This document shows positions 7,968-15,981 of a stretch of 64,000 nt of DNA, piece after piece. Numbering within the stretch: the stretch's first letter is position 1; each line of letters begins with the position of its first letter. The stretch comes from JANPEZ01 sp031423155 (GTDB lineage: Bacteria > Actinomycetota > UBA4738 > HRBIN12), in contig JANPEZ010000113.1 of the NCBI GenBank assembly GCA_031423155.1, positions 1 through 64,000 on the forward strand, written 5' to 3'. Under the pieces are notes generated by a model. That model had not been told where the DNA came from and ran no database searches. It saw only the letters and a program-made list of their open reading frames with translations. A program made the translations under genes and the position numbers.

Positions 7968-9146
7968 TCAGCCCCAGCGGAGGGGATCCAGGAAGGCCTT
8001 GAACTTGCGCTCGGTCTCTTCTGCTTCCTTCTGTGGTTCGGAGTCCGCGACTATCCCTGCCCCGGCGAAGAGCCGTGCGTGCGCGCCGAGCAGGAGCGCG
8101 CAGCGAAGGGCGATCGCGAAGGTTCCGTCTCCTCGGGCGTCGACCCAGCCGACCGGACCGGCGTAACGGCCGCGGTCGAACGGCTCGAGTTCGCCTATAA
8201 GAGCCGCGGCTTCGGCCCTCGGAGTCCCACAAACGGCGGGCGTCGGATGAAGTGCGGAGACAACGTCCAGAACCCCTCCGACGCCGGGTCGAAGTCTGCC
8301 CTCGAACGGAGTGGACAGGTGCCAGACGTTGGCGGTGGCGAGCAGTTGAGGTTCGCCGGGAAAGGAGAGCTCCTCGCATAGGGGCGAGAGAGCTTCCTCG
8401 ACCGCCTCGACCACCAGATGATGCTCGTGCCGGTCTTTCTCGGAGGCGAACAGCTTTGACGCGGATGCGCGGTCCTGATCCGGGTTACCCCGCCGTGGCG
8501 CGGATCCCGCCAGTGGGTTGGCGCGAACCCGACGTCCCGAGGTACTCGCAAGAAGCTCAGGACTCGCGCCGACCAGAACCCCTTCGGATCCGGGCGCGGC
8601 GAACACGAAGCAGTCGGGGTCGACGGCTCTCAGTCGCCAGAGGAGCTGCTTCGGGTCCAGATCTCGCTCCGCCTGCACGTCGAGGGTCCGAGCCAACACG
8701 ACCTTGCTCAGTTCGCCGGCGCGGATGTGATCGCGAGCTTCGGCCACCGCCGCCATGTAGGTTCCCGCATCCGGCCGAGGCGTCAGCTGCATCTCGTCGA
8801 ATGCGGGCGCCGGCGCGATGGGAGCGAGCGGAAGCCGCCTCGGAGACGGCTCGAGGGCCGAGTACTCGCGAGCGCCGGTCTCGTCGCGGATGCAGTAGGT
8901 CGCAGGGAGGGTAAGTTCGGCCCCAGCCGCCACGTCGAATGGGAGGGAGCCGACGGCTACTGCCCCAGGGCCGATGCGCTGCAAGACTTCTCGGACCTCG
9001 CCACTGTTGGAGGCGCCGACACGGCCGGCGATCCCGCTCGCGGCGATGCCGAGTCCCGACCTTTCGAAGAAGAAGCCCTCGGGTCCGGGATAAGCCGCCA
9101 GCAGATCGAAGGCCGGAGCAAGCGCCCGCAGGACCGCCTCGCTCAC
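7968..9146 (-). CDS. menF: Isochorismate synthase (MenF)
   Basis: This 392-residue chorismate-binding enzyme converts chorismate to isochorismate, feeding MenD. The catalytic domain begins around ELSKVVLARTLDV, whose Lys matches the general base of MenF. It continues with NPLAGSAPRRG, LFASEKDRHEHHLVVEAV, LHPTPAVCGTP and the Mg-binding GAGIVADSEPQKEAEETERK. Anthranilate and salicylate synthases share the fold, so the specific call leans on the adjacent menG and menD. The start overlaps the menG stop by 4 bases. It is the third gene of a merR-menG-menF operon. Confidence 0.88.
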   Translation of the reverse strand: MSEAVLRALAPAFDLLAAYPGPEGFFFERSGLGIAASGIAGRVGASNSGEVREVLQRIGPGAVAVGSLPFDVAAGAELTLPATYCIRDETGAREYSALEPSPRRLPLAPIAPAPAFDEMQLTPRPDAGTYMAAVAEARDHIRAGELSKVVLARTLDVQAERDLDPKQLLWRLRAVDPDCFVFAAPGSEGVLVGASPELLASTSGRRVRANPLAGSAPRRGNPDQDRASASKLFASEKDRHEHHLVVEAVEEALSPLCEELSFPGEPQLLATANVWHLSTPFEGRLRPGVGGVLDVVSALHPTPAVCGTPRAEAAALIGELEPFDRGRYAGPVGWVDARGDGTFAIALRCALLLGAHARLFAGAGIVADSEPQKEAEETERKFKAFLDPLRWG

Positions 9147-9835
9147 GCCCGGGTTCCGAGAACGAGCTGCGTCAGGCCTCCGGTAAGTTGCAACCGCCGC
9201 ACGTCGACGAACCCCGATCCGGTCAGCATCGCGAGCATCTCACCGGCTTCGGGCAGATAGGCCATGGACCGCGGAAGGTACGAGTAGGCGCCTCGGTCCG
9301 AGAGCACGCCTCCGATAAGTGGAACAACCCTGTTGAAGTAGACGGCGTGACCAGCCTTCAGCAACGCGTTGTCCGGTGTGCTCGCGTCCAGCAAAGCGAT
9401 GCGTCCCCCCGGCCGCACGACCCTGGCCATCTCGTCGAAGAACGCACCGAGGTCGACGACGTTCCTCAAGGCGAACCCGCAGGTGACACCGTCCAGGGAA
9501 CCCGAGTCCAGCGGCAAGCGAAGGATGTCCGCCTCGACGAGAGGAGCCCGGGTTCGGGCCGCCGTCAGCATCCCGTGAGAGAAGTCGAACCCCAGGGGCC
9601 GGTAACCTTGCCGAGTCAGTTCGCGACAGAGATCTCCCGTGCCGCATGCCAGATCCGCCACCCGGGCGCCGCCGGCAAGTCCGAGCTCACCGACCGCTCG
9701 GCGTCGCCAGCCGACATCCATCCCGAAGGTCATCACCCGGTTCACCAGGTCGTAGCGACCCGAGATCGTGTCGAATAGGCCTCGCACCGCGCGGGCTTTG
9801 TCCTCGCCCTGAGGAAGTGGCTCTTGCCCTCTCAC
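9143..9835 (-). CDS. menG: Demethylmenaquinone methyltransferase (MenG/UbiE)
   Basis: This 230-residue class I SAM-dependent methyltransferase catalyses the last step of menaquinone synthesis. The UbiE signature is present: VRGLFDTISGRYDLVNRVMT at the N-terminus, then the SAM motif VADLACGTGDLC, GFDFSHGMLTAAR, and the UbiE-specific GFALRNVVDLGAFFDEMARV. The second signature is present as VVPLIGGVLS with SYLPRSMAYLP. Length and motifs are complete. It overlaps both merR and menF by 4 bases. Confidence 0.93.
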   Translation of the reverse strand: MRGQEPLPQGEDKARAVRGLFDTISGRYDLVNRVMTFGMDVGWRRRAVGELGLAGGARVADLACGTGDLCRELTRQGYRPLGFDFSHGMLTAARTRAPLVEADILRLPLDSGSLDGVTCGFALRNVVDLGAFFDEMARVVRPGGRIALLDASTPDNALLKAGHAVYFNRVVPLIGGVLSDRGAYSYLPRSMAYLPEAGEMLAMLTGSGFVDVRRLQLTGGLTQLVLGTRA

Positions 9836-10593
9836 GGCTCCCGCTCCAGCCTGCGGGACTCGGCGCGGGTTGCCTCGACCTCGGCTTCGTCGCCGACCTT
9901 CTCGATGTGCGCCTCCGCGATTTCGAGCAGGAGCCTTCGGAAGTGATGAGAAACGAGCTGCGTCACAGCGGGGAGGAGCTCACGGAAGGCGCGCACGAGT
10001 TGATCGGCCGCCTCCTGCTGGTCGGCCGTCGTGTCGCGTATCGGCTTGCGCACGCTCTCGTCGAACAACTCGACCGCTCGCTCGGCCAGCGCCCTCATGG
10101 CCTCGTTCGTATCGCGGGCCAGGGAGAGCAGATCACCCAAGGGCAGACCGAACTCGAGCATCCGTAGGGCCACGCGGACGATCTCGATGTCGGCCGCCGT
10201 GTAGTGCTCGACGCCGTCGACGACCCGTCCGATGCGAACGCCCTCACGCTCGACCGCCTGGATCAAAGAAGTCGGAACGCCGCTGCGGGCGGAGAACTCC
10301 TCGAGGGTCAAGGCTTCTTGGTGATCTGCCGCCCGGGCCGCGGCCACCGCGGCCGCGAGATCCGCGTCGGCGGCCCCGAGTTCGCCGCTGACGACCCTCT
10401 TGACCGCCGCCAGGGTCAGGCCTTTCCTCTGAAGGGTCTTGATCTGGCGGATGCGCTCGGCGTGCTCGGCTGAGTACCAGGCGACGCGCCCCTCTCGCTG
10501 TGGCGCCGGAAGCAGCCCCATCGACTGGTAGTAGCGAACGGTGTCGACGGAGACATCGCACGTGGCGGCCAGCTGCTCGACCCTGTACCTCAC
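9832..10593 (-). CDS. MerR-family regulator with two MerR-like HTH modules
   Basis: This 253-residue regulator begins with a canonical MerR winged helix (residues 1-70: YRVEQLAATCDVSVDTVRYY, then GRVAWYSAEHAERIRQI). A second module follows at about 93-160 (LTLEEFSARSGVPTSLIQAV and EHYTAADIEIVRVALRMLEF), also helix-turn-helix-like. The C-terminal part is helical with no metal-binding Cys and no obvious drug-binding domain. It is the first gene of merR-menG-menF, overlapping menG by 4 bases. It probably controls this operon and itself; the ligand is unknown. An inverted repeat lies 8-20 bases before its start. Confidence 0.85.
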   Translation of the reverse strand: MRYRVEQLAATCDVSVDTVRYYQSMGLLPAPQREGRVAWYSAEHAERIRQIKTLQRKGLTLAAVKRVVSGELGAADADLAAAVAAARAADHQEALTLEEFSARSGVPTSLIQAVEREGVRIGRVVDGVEHYTAADIEIVRVALRMLEFGLPLGDLLSLARDTNEAMRALAERAVELFDESVRKPIRDTTADQQEAADQLVRAFRELLPAVTQLVSHHFRRLLLEIAEAHIEKVGDEAEVEATRAESRRLEREP

Positions 10594-10600
10594 GACCAGT

Positions 10601-10613
10601 CACTCTACGAGTG
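10601..10613. promoter_or_regulatory. Candidate MerR operator (inverted repeat)
   Basis: CACTC-tac-GAGTG is a perfect 5-bp inverted repeat between the divergent merR and GT87 starts. It is nested in a wider repeat GACCA (10594-10598) / TGGTC (10624-10628), and CGAG/CTCG arms occur at 10608-10611 and 10618-10621. MerR proteins typically bind dyads in their own promoter, so autoregulation is plausible. The position so close to the start codon and the short arms keep confidence low. Confidence 0.35.
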
Positions 10614-10666
10614 TTAGCTCGAATGGTCACCCGAGGTCCTCGGGCGGGCGGATACGATTCGCCGCG

Positions 10667-11914
10667 ATGGACGAGCCCAGCCGCGCGAAACGCCCGATCG
10701 GGCTTGGCCTCGTGCTGGCCTGTCTGGTCGGGACCCTGATCCTGGGAGGAGCGCAGAAGGCCTACTGCGCCAGTGGCGACTGGACCGACGGACGGCAGTA
10801 CCGGCTCCTTTGTTACTCCGACATAGTCCCGCTGCTGGGCACCGAACAGCTTCAGGGAGACCGCATCCCTTTCCTGGACGCCTGCAGCACCCAGGCGGCA
10901 GCCATCTGCGACGAGTACCCCGTTCTGACCATGTTCTTCATGAGGTCGGCCGCCTGGATCTCGGGTCCATCGAATCTGGATTTCTTCTGGACCAACGCTG
11001 CGCTCCTGTCGATGTGTGCGATCGCGGCAGCCATCTGCCTCTACCTACTGGCTGGATCTCGGAGCCTCATCCTGGCGCTCGCTCCGACGCTGCTGATCTA
11101 CGGATTCATGAACTGGGATATGTTCGCCGTCGCCCTGGGGACGGGGGCCCTGCTCGCTTTCGCGAACAGGCGGGACACACTCGCCGGCGTGCTGCTGGGA
11201 CTCGGCGCCGCCGCCAAGATGTATCCGATCTTGCTGGTCGTCCCGCTGATCGCAGAACGTTTGCGCACCCGAGAGCCGGACAGGGCCATCCGGCTCGGCT
11301 GGTCGACGGCTGGAACGTGGGTCGTCGTTAACCTGCCCTTCGCGCTGGCGGCGCCTCACGCATGGTCGACCTTCTTCCGTTTCAACTCGTCTCGCGGCGC
11401 CGACTTCGACAGCTTCTGGTACCTGGCGTGCAGTCACGTGAACGTCGCCGCCATCTGCGGACACGTGAAGATGATCAACCTGGCTTCCGGGGCCCTTTTC
11501 CTGAGTCTGTTCGCTCTCGTTTGGGTCCTTCGCCGGGATCGTTACCCGGACTTCCCGCGTTGGGAGCTGGTATTTCCGATGATCGTCCTGTTCCTGCTGA
11601 CCAACAAGGTCTACTCGCCGCAGTTCGGGCTGTGGCTCCTGCCGCTGTTCGCCCTGACCTTGCCCAACCTAAGGGCCTTCATAGCTTTCGAGCTCGCCGA
11701 CATCGGCGTCTTCGTCACGAGATTCTGGTTCTTCTCTCACTACCCGAACGGCGACTGGGAACCTGCGTTCCTGCGGTTCGAGATCGCGGTCTGGGTGAGA
11801 TTCGCGGTACTTATAGGCTGCCTGGTCCTATGGATAAGGCGCCGCCCCGAGCCCCTGGAAGGCGAGATCGCGTTCGATCTGCCCCAGCCGACGGTCAGAG
11901 CTGCGCATGAGTGA
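10667..11914 (+). CDS. GT87-like polyprenol-dependent glycosyltransferase
   Basis: This 415-residue membrane protein has about nine or ten hydrophobic segments and resembles the DUF2029/GT87 family of GT-C mannosyltransferases that use polyprenyl-phosphate sugars. Family-like features are DEYPVLTMFFMRSAAW in the first loop, INWD-type FMNWDMFAVALG, and LGLGAAAKMYPILLVVPL (the A-x-x-x-K-x-x-P-x-L signature). The ATG at 10667 was chosen because the hydrophobic start follows at once; the frame is open further upstream but runs across the merR promoter. It overlaps the next gene by 8 bases. The acceptor glycan is unknown. Confidence 0.75.
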   Translation: MDEPSRAKRPIGLGLVLACLVGTLILGGAQKAYCASGDWTDGRQYRLLCYSDIVPLLGTEQLQGDRIPFLDACSTQAAAICDEYPVLTMFFMRSAAWISGPSNLDFFWTNAALLSMCAIAAAICLYLLAGSRSLILALAPTLLIYGFMNWDMFAVALGTGALLAFANRRDTLAGVLLGLGAAAKMYPILLVVPLIAERLRTREPDRAIRLGWSTAGTWVVVNLPFALAAPHAWSTFFRFNSSRGADFDSFWYLACSHVNVAAICGHVKMINLASGALFLSLFALVWVLRRDRYPDFPRWELVFPMIVLFLLTNKVYSPQFGLWLLPLFALTLPNLRAFIAFELADIGVFVTRFWFFSHYPNGDWEPAFLRFEIAVWVRFAVLIGCLVLWIRRRPEPLEGEIAFDLPQPTVRAAHE

Positions 11915-13064
11915 GCATCCTCGCGCACCGAGGCTCCGGGATGGTTTCCGCTACTGCCTGGGAGTGTTCCTCGGACTGAGGGTCGCCATGTTCGCGATAG
12001 CGATGGCAGCGAACGGGATCATCCCCGTCAGGGCCGACACCCCGGTGGTACCCGGCTGGCCGATCCCGCCGATGCTCGGCGGGATCAAGGCGCTGTTCAC
12101 CGCCTTCGAACGCCAAGACGCGATCTGGTTCCTGCGTATCGCCTCGAGCGGCTATGCGAAGGGCGACGGAAGCGCCGCGTTCTTCCCTGTGTTCCCGGCC
12201 GCAACGAAGTTCGTGTCCCTGTTCGTCGGGGGTCGCCCTCTGCTGGCAGCAACGCTCGTTTCCAACGCGGCGTTCCTCGGCGCGCTCGTCGTCCTATACG
12301 CCCTCACCAAGATGGAGCTGTCCGAGGGACATGCTCGTAAGGCGGTCCTTTACCTGGCACTCTTCCCCACGTCCTTCTTCTTCCTGGCTCCCTACAGCGA
12401 ATCGCTCTTCCTTCTGCTGTGCGTCAGCGCATTCTGGTTCGCCCGGCGCGATCGCTGGGGGGCGGCGGCGCTGGTCGGCCTGCTCGCCGCGGGAACGAGG
12501 AGCATCGGCATCGTCATCGCACCGGCGCTGCTCGTGGAGGCTCTCCTACAGTGGCGTGAGCGAGGGGTCCCCCTGATGCCGCGCGCCGGAGCCGCCGTCG
12601 CGGTCGTTCTAGGGCCCTTGTCCTATCTCTTCTACTGGCAGATCCGGTTCGCCGATCCCTGGGCGCCCTTCGCGGTCCAGAAGCAGTGGCAGCGGGCCGC
12701 GGTCTTCCCCCTGCAGACCCTTGGAGAAGCGATCACCCAGGCCAGGCGGCAGCAGGGATACGCGCTGCTCGACCTGCTCGTGGTCGGAGTGATCCTTCTG
12801 GCGCTGGTCGTCGGCCTGGCGAAACTGCGGCCCGCCTACTCCTTCTACGGGTGGCTCAGTCTGCTCGTTCCCCTCTCGTACCCGTTCCAGGGCCGGGCGC
12901 TGCTTTCCGTGCCGAGGTTCTGCGTGGTTCTCTTCCCCGCATTCTGGGTACTGGCCGACCTTTCCGAACGCGGCCGATTGCCCCATACTGCCGTGGTTGC
13001 CAGCTTCGCGGGCGGGCTGGGTCTGTTCGCGGTGCTGTTCATCAACTGGTGGCACATCTTCTGA
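11907..13064 (+). CDS. PIG-V-like mannosyltransferase family membrane protein
   Basis: This 385-residue polytopic protein resembles the PIG-V family (dolichol/polyprenol-phosphate-mannose-dependent mannosyltransferases). Characteristic parts are FERQDAIWFLRIASSGYA in the first loop with the conserved Asp, AAFFPVFPAATKF, and the strongly conserved LFPTSFFFLAPYSESLFLLL. About nine membrane spans are visible. The start overlaps the GT87-like gene by 8 bases, so the pair is probably one operon building the same cell-envelope glycan. In actinobacteria such proteins act in mannoside or lipoglycan assembly; the product here is inferred. Confidence 0.8.
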   Translation: MSEHPRAPRLRDGFRYCLGVFLGLRVAMFAIAMAANGIIPVRADTPVVPGWPIPPMLGGIKALFTAFERQDAIWFLRIASSGYAKGDGSAAFFPVFPAATKFVSLFVGGRPLLAATLVSNAAFLGALVVLYALTKMELSEGHARKAVLYLALFPTSFFFLAPYSESLFLLLCVSAFWFARRDRWGAAALVGLLAAGTRSIGIVIAPALLVEALLQWRERGVPLMPRAGAAVAVVLGPLSYLFYWQIRFADPWAPFAVQKQWQRAAVFPLQTLGEAITQARRQQGYALLDLLVVGVILLALVVGLAKLRPAYSFYGWLSLLVPLSYPFQGRALLSVPRFCVVLFPAFWVLADLSERGRLPHTAVVASFAGGLGLFAVLFINWWHIF

Positions 13065-13127
13065 CCGGGGGGCGCGGAAGCGTCTAGGATGTGCCGAGCA
13101 GGCCCCAGATGCGGGATGGAGGCACGG

Positions 13128-13763
13128 TTGATCAGGGTAGCTATCGCAGACGACCACTCCCTCGTGCGGCAGGGACTTCGCCGGTACCTCGAGATGGCCG
13201 ATGGCATCGAGGTGGTCGGCGAGGCCTCTAACGGCAAGGAGCTGATCGAGCTCGTCGAGAAGACCTCGCCCGAGATCGCTCTCGTCGATATCCGGATGCC
13301 GGAGATGGACGGGTTGGAGGCCGCGCGCGAGCTGCGCGACAAGTACCCCAACGTCGGTGTGATCATGCTCACCGCTTACGACGACCGTCAGTTCGTCGTA
13401 GAGGCGGTCCGAAGCGGAGCCCGCGGCTATGTGCTCAAGGCTCGAGACGCCGAGCATCTGATCCAGACGGTGCGCCTCGTCGCCGGCGGGAACATGGTCA
13501 TCGATCCCCAGCTCGTCGTCGCGTTGGCCGAGGAGCTTTCCACCGCGAAGGAACGCGACCGGCGCGCCGAGACCTTGACCGCCCGGGAGATAGAGGTACT
13601 TCAGCTGCTCGCCTTCGGTCACACCAACCGCGATATAGCCGAACGGCTCTACATCTCCCCTGACACCGTCAAGACCCACCTCGAGCACATCTTCGAGAAG
13701 CTCGGCGCCTCGGACCGCACAGCGGCCGTGGCCGAGGCGCTCCGACGGCGCCTCATCGAGTAG
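13128..13763 (+). CDS. NarL/FixJ-family response regulator
   Basis: This 211-residue two-component regulator has an N-terminal receiver (IRVAIADDHSLVRQGL with acidic pocket, phosphoacceptor Asp54 in LVDIRMPEMDG, LTAYDD, and Lys in YVLKARD). A C-terminal LuxR-type HTH follows (LTAREIEVLQLLAFGHTNRDIA, then YISPDTVKTHLEHIFEKLGA). I chose TTG at 13128 because GGAGG at 13118-13122 is well spaced and the protein then starts exactly like the family (M-I-R-V). ATG at 13116 is the alternative. The histidine kinase gene follows 79 bases later. Confidence 0.93.
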   Translation: MIRVAIADDHSLVRQGLRRYLEMADGIEVVGEASNGKELIELVEKTSPEIALVDIRMPEMDGLEAARELRDKYPNVGVIMLTAYDDRQFVVEAVRSGARGYVLKARDAEHLIQTVRLVAGGNMVIDPQLVVALAEELSTAKERDRRAETLTAREIEVLQLLAFGHTNRDIAERLYISPDTVKTHLEHIFEKLGASDRTAAVAEALRRRLIE

Positions 13764-13783
13764 GCCGTCCCCCTTACGGCCTA
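13761..13783 (+). terminator. Hairpin after the response regulator
   Basis: TAGGCCGT (13761-13768) and ACGGCCTA (13776-13783) form a perfect 8-bp stem with a 7-base loop; the left arm begins with the regulator stop codon. It sits between regulator and kinase genes, so it may reduce read-through and lower kinase expression relative to the regulator. No T-tract is present. Confidence 0.5.
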
Positions 13784-13842
13784 GTCCTGTTCAGCGCGGT
13801 CTTACCCGATTCGGGTGATGGAGGCATGCCCGTGCCTGGGCC

Positions 13843-15981
13843 ATGATTGTGTCCTCGATGGAATCTGAAGCTATGTCCCGCGCCTGGCCGACAGGCCTCG
13901 TCCTGCTGGTCACTGCCTGCTCGGCCGTGGCTGCACTGATCGCCCTCCCCGACGAGGGCAAGAGCGCGGTCGTATGGTCCGGGTTCACTCTGACCGCATC
14001 CGCGATGATCGCGACCGTCGCGATAGTCCGATCGCAGCGTGCAGGGCGCGGCTGGCGGAGCGCCGGGAGCCTGGCCGTCGGGCTCGGTCTGATCGCGACG
14101 ATCAGCGGGGCTTTCCTCGTGAGAGACATCGTGGGCGAGACGCCCGTCTATGAGCCCTCGTGGACGGATGGCTTCTTCCTCGTCCTGTTGCTTGGGATCA
14201 TCGTTCCGATCCGGGCGGAGTTCAGAGAGCACTTCGGGCGCGAGGACCGTCGCGAGATCGCCGTGGACGTCGGGTTGATCGCGGCCTCGCTCACGGTCAT
14301 CGGGTACCTGATGCTCCGCCCGGAAGATGCGGATGCAGTAACGGCGATGTCCTCCGCTGTCTTCGCTGCCCTTGCGGCAACCATGTTCACGGCTTTCGCG
14401 GCGCTGACCCTGTGGATCCCGAGCAGGGTTCACATCGGCCAGTTCGTCATCTTCACGGGCTTCTCGGTCGCGGCCATCGAACTCGGTGCGCGCTGGGTGA
14501 ACGGCACGTATACCGGCTCTCTGCTTGCCTTCGAACTCCCGGTTACCGTCGGAATGCTCGGGCTGGCCGCCCTGGTCACGTTCAGTCCCCGGCGGTCCCA
14601 CGCGGGGCCGGCGACGCCGCCCACCCGCCTCGGGCGTCCGCTGCTTACCAGCGCGTCGGTGGCCGCCGCGTGCGCTGCGCTGGTGACGCTCGTGCAATGG
14701 CACGGGGCCAGCGGTGTCGACAGGCGAGAATCCTCGATCCTGATCGCCGCGCTGGCCGTCGGGATCGCCGTCAGGATCTTGGTCGATCAGCTACGGAGCA
14801 CGGCCGCCAACCGGCGTGCCGGATCGGCGCTGAGGGAGAAAGAGGCCGCCCTCGTCGAGACCGACCTCGCGCTGGAACGAGTCCGAGAGGCTCACGACAC
14901 CCTCCGCGACTCCGAGGAGCATCTGCGACTGGTCTTCGAGGCCGCGGTCGACGGGATCGTCGAGCTGGATGAGAGCGACACGATCCTTCGAGCCAACAGC
15001 GCCTTCTGCAGGATGGTAGGCCTGACGCGGGATCTGGTCGTCGGTCAGACCTGGAGCGCGATAGCCGCCGCTGTGGGCGGCAATAGCGACTCGCTGGCAA
15101 CCCTTCTTACGACCGGGCAAGGAGATATCCAGCGTCCTAACGAGGCCCAGCCCCTCTACCTGGAGTCCCGGATATCCAAGATCGAGATGGCCCCGCCGCG
15201 GCGCCTGCTGCTGGTGCGCGACGTTACGTCGGGAAGGGTTGCCGACCAGACCATCCGATCGCTCTTCTCCTTCCTCCAGGATCGCGACGAGGACCGAACG
15301 AGCCTGATGAAGCGCACGAACGCCGCCATCGAATCCGAGCGGAACAGGATCGCGCGTGACCTGCACGACGGTCCGGTCCAAGGGGTCTCGGCGGCCTCGC
15401 TCTCGCTCGAGGCCGCGCTCCTGATGATCAAGGCAGGCGAGGAGGCCCGGGGGATGGAGGTCCTGTCGAAGATCCGGAAGGAGCTTTCCGAGGAAGCCGA
15501 CGGTCTTCGCCGGCTGATGTCCGGACTTCGCCCGCCACTGCTCGAGGAGCGAGGCCTGATCCCGGCGCTGCGCGAGACGCTGGCGCGCTTCGGTCACGAT
15601 CATCAAGTAGCTACTGAGTTCACGGGCGGTCTACTGAGAACCATCCCCGACGACCTGGAGACGCTCGCCTACCGCGTGGTCCAGGAGGCTCTGTCCAACG
15701 CCGGCAAGCACGCGAAGGCGTCGAAGATGTCGATCCACGTAGAAAGCGACGGAAGCCAACTCAAGATCGAGATCATCGACGACGGTGTCGGCTTCGATCC
15801 CCAGAGGGTTCGCGAATTCCTGCGGGAGGGCCGGGTTGGCCTGGCCTCGATGCGCGAGCGGGTCGAGCTCGCGAGCGGAACGTTCGTCGTGCACTCCACG
15901 CCCGGCAGGGGAACGACGATCATGGCGACGTTGCCGTTGGACACGAACCCCGCACGCGAGCTAGCGGTGAACGAGGCCTAG
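13843..15981 (+). CDS. Membrane sensor histidine kinase (HisKA_3, PAS)
   Basis: This 712-residue kinase is probably the partner of the adjacent NarL-type regulator. Residues 15-315 hold about eight or nine membrane spans forming an unnamed sensor. A coiled coil follows (325-360), then a PAS domain (about 357-465: RLVFEAAVDGIVELDESDTI). The HisKA_3 dimerisation region has phospho-His508 in ERNRIARDLHDGPVQG, and the HATPase domain has VVQEALSNAGKHAKA (N box), DDGVGFDP and GRVGLASMRERV. ATG at 13858 or 13873 are alternative starts. Its 3' end overlaps the convergent PBP gene by 21 bases. Confidence 0.93.
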   Translation: MIVSSMESEAMSRAWPTGLVLLVTACSAVAALIALPDEGKSAVVWSGFTLTASAMIATVAIVRSQRAGRGWRSAGSLAVGLGLIATISGAFLVRDIVGETPVYEPSWTDGFFLVLLLGIIVPIRAEFREHFGREDRREIAVDVGLIAASLTVIGYLMLRPEDADAVTAMSSAVFAALAATMFTAFAALTLWIPSRVHIGQFVIFTGFSVAAIELGARWVNGTYTGSLLAFELPVTVGMLGLAALVTFSPRRSHAGPATPPTRLGRPLLTSASVAAACAALVTLVQWHGASGVDRRESSILIAALAVGIAVRILVDQLRSTAANRRAGSALREKEAALVETDLALERVREAHDTLRDSEEHLRLVFEAAVDGIVELDESDTILRANSAFCRMVGLTRDLVVGQTWSAIAAAVGGNSDSLATLLTTGQGDIQRPNEAQPLYLESRISKIEMAPPRRLLLVRDVTSGRVADQTIRSLFSFLQDRDEDRTSLMKRTNAAIESERNRIARDLHDGPVQGVSAASLSLEAALLMIKAGEEARGMEVLSKIRKELSEEADGLRRLMSGLRPPLLEERGLIPALRETLARFGHDHQVATEFTGGLLRTIPDDLETLAYRVVQEALSNAGKHAKASKMSIHVESDGSQLKIEIIDDGVGFDPQRVREFLREGRVGLASMRERVELASGTFVVHSTPGRGTTIMATLPLDTNPARELAVNEA

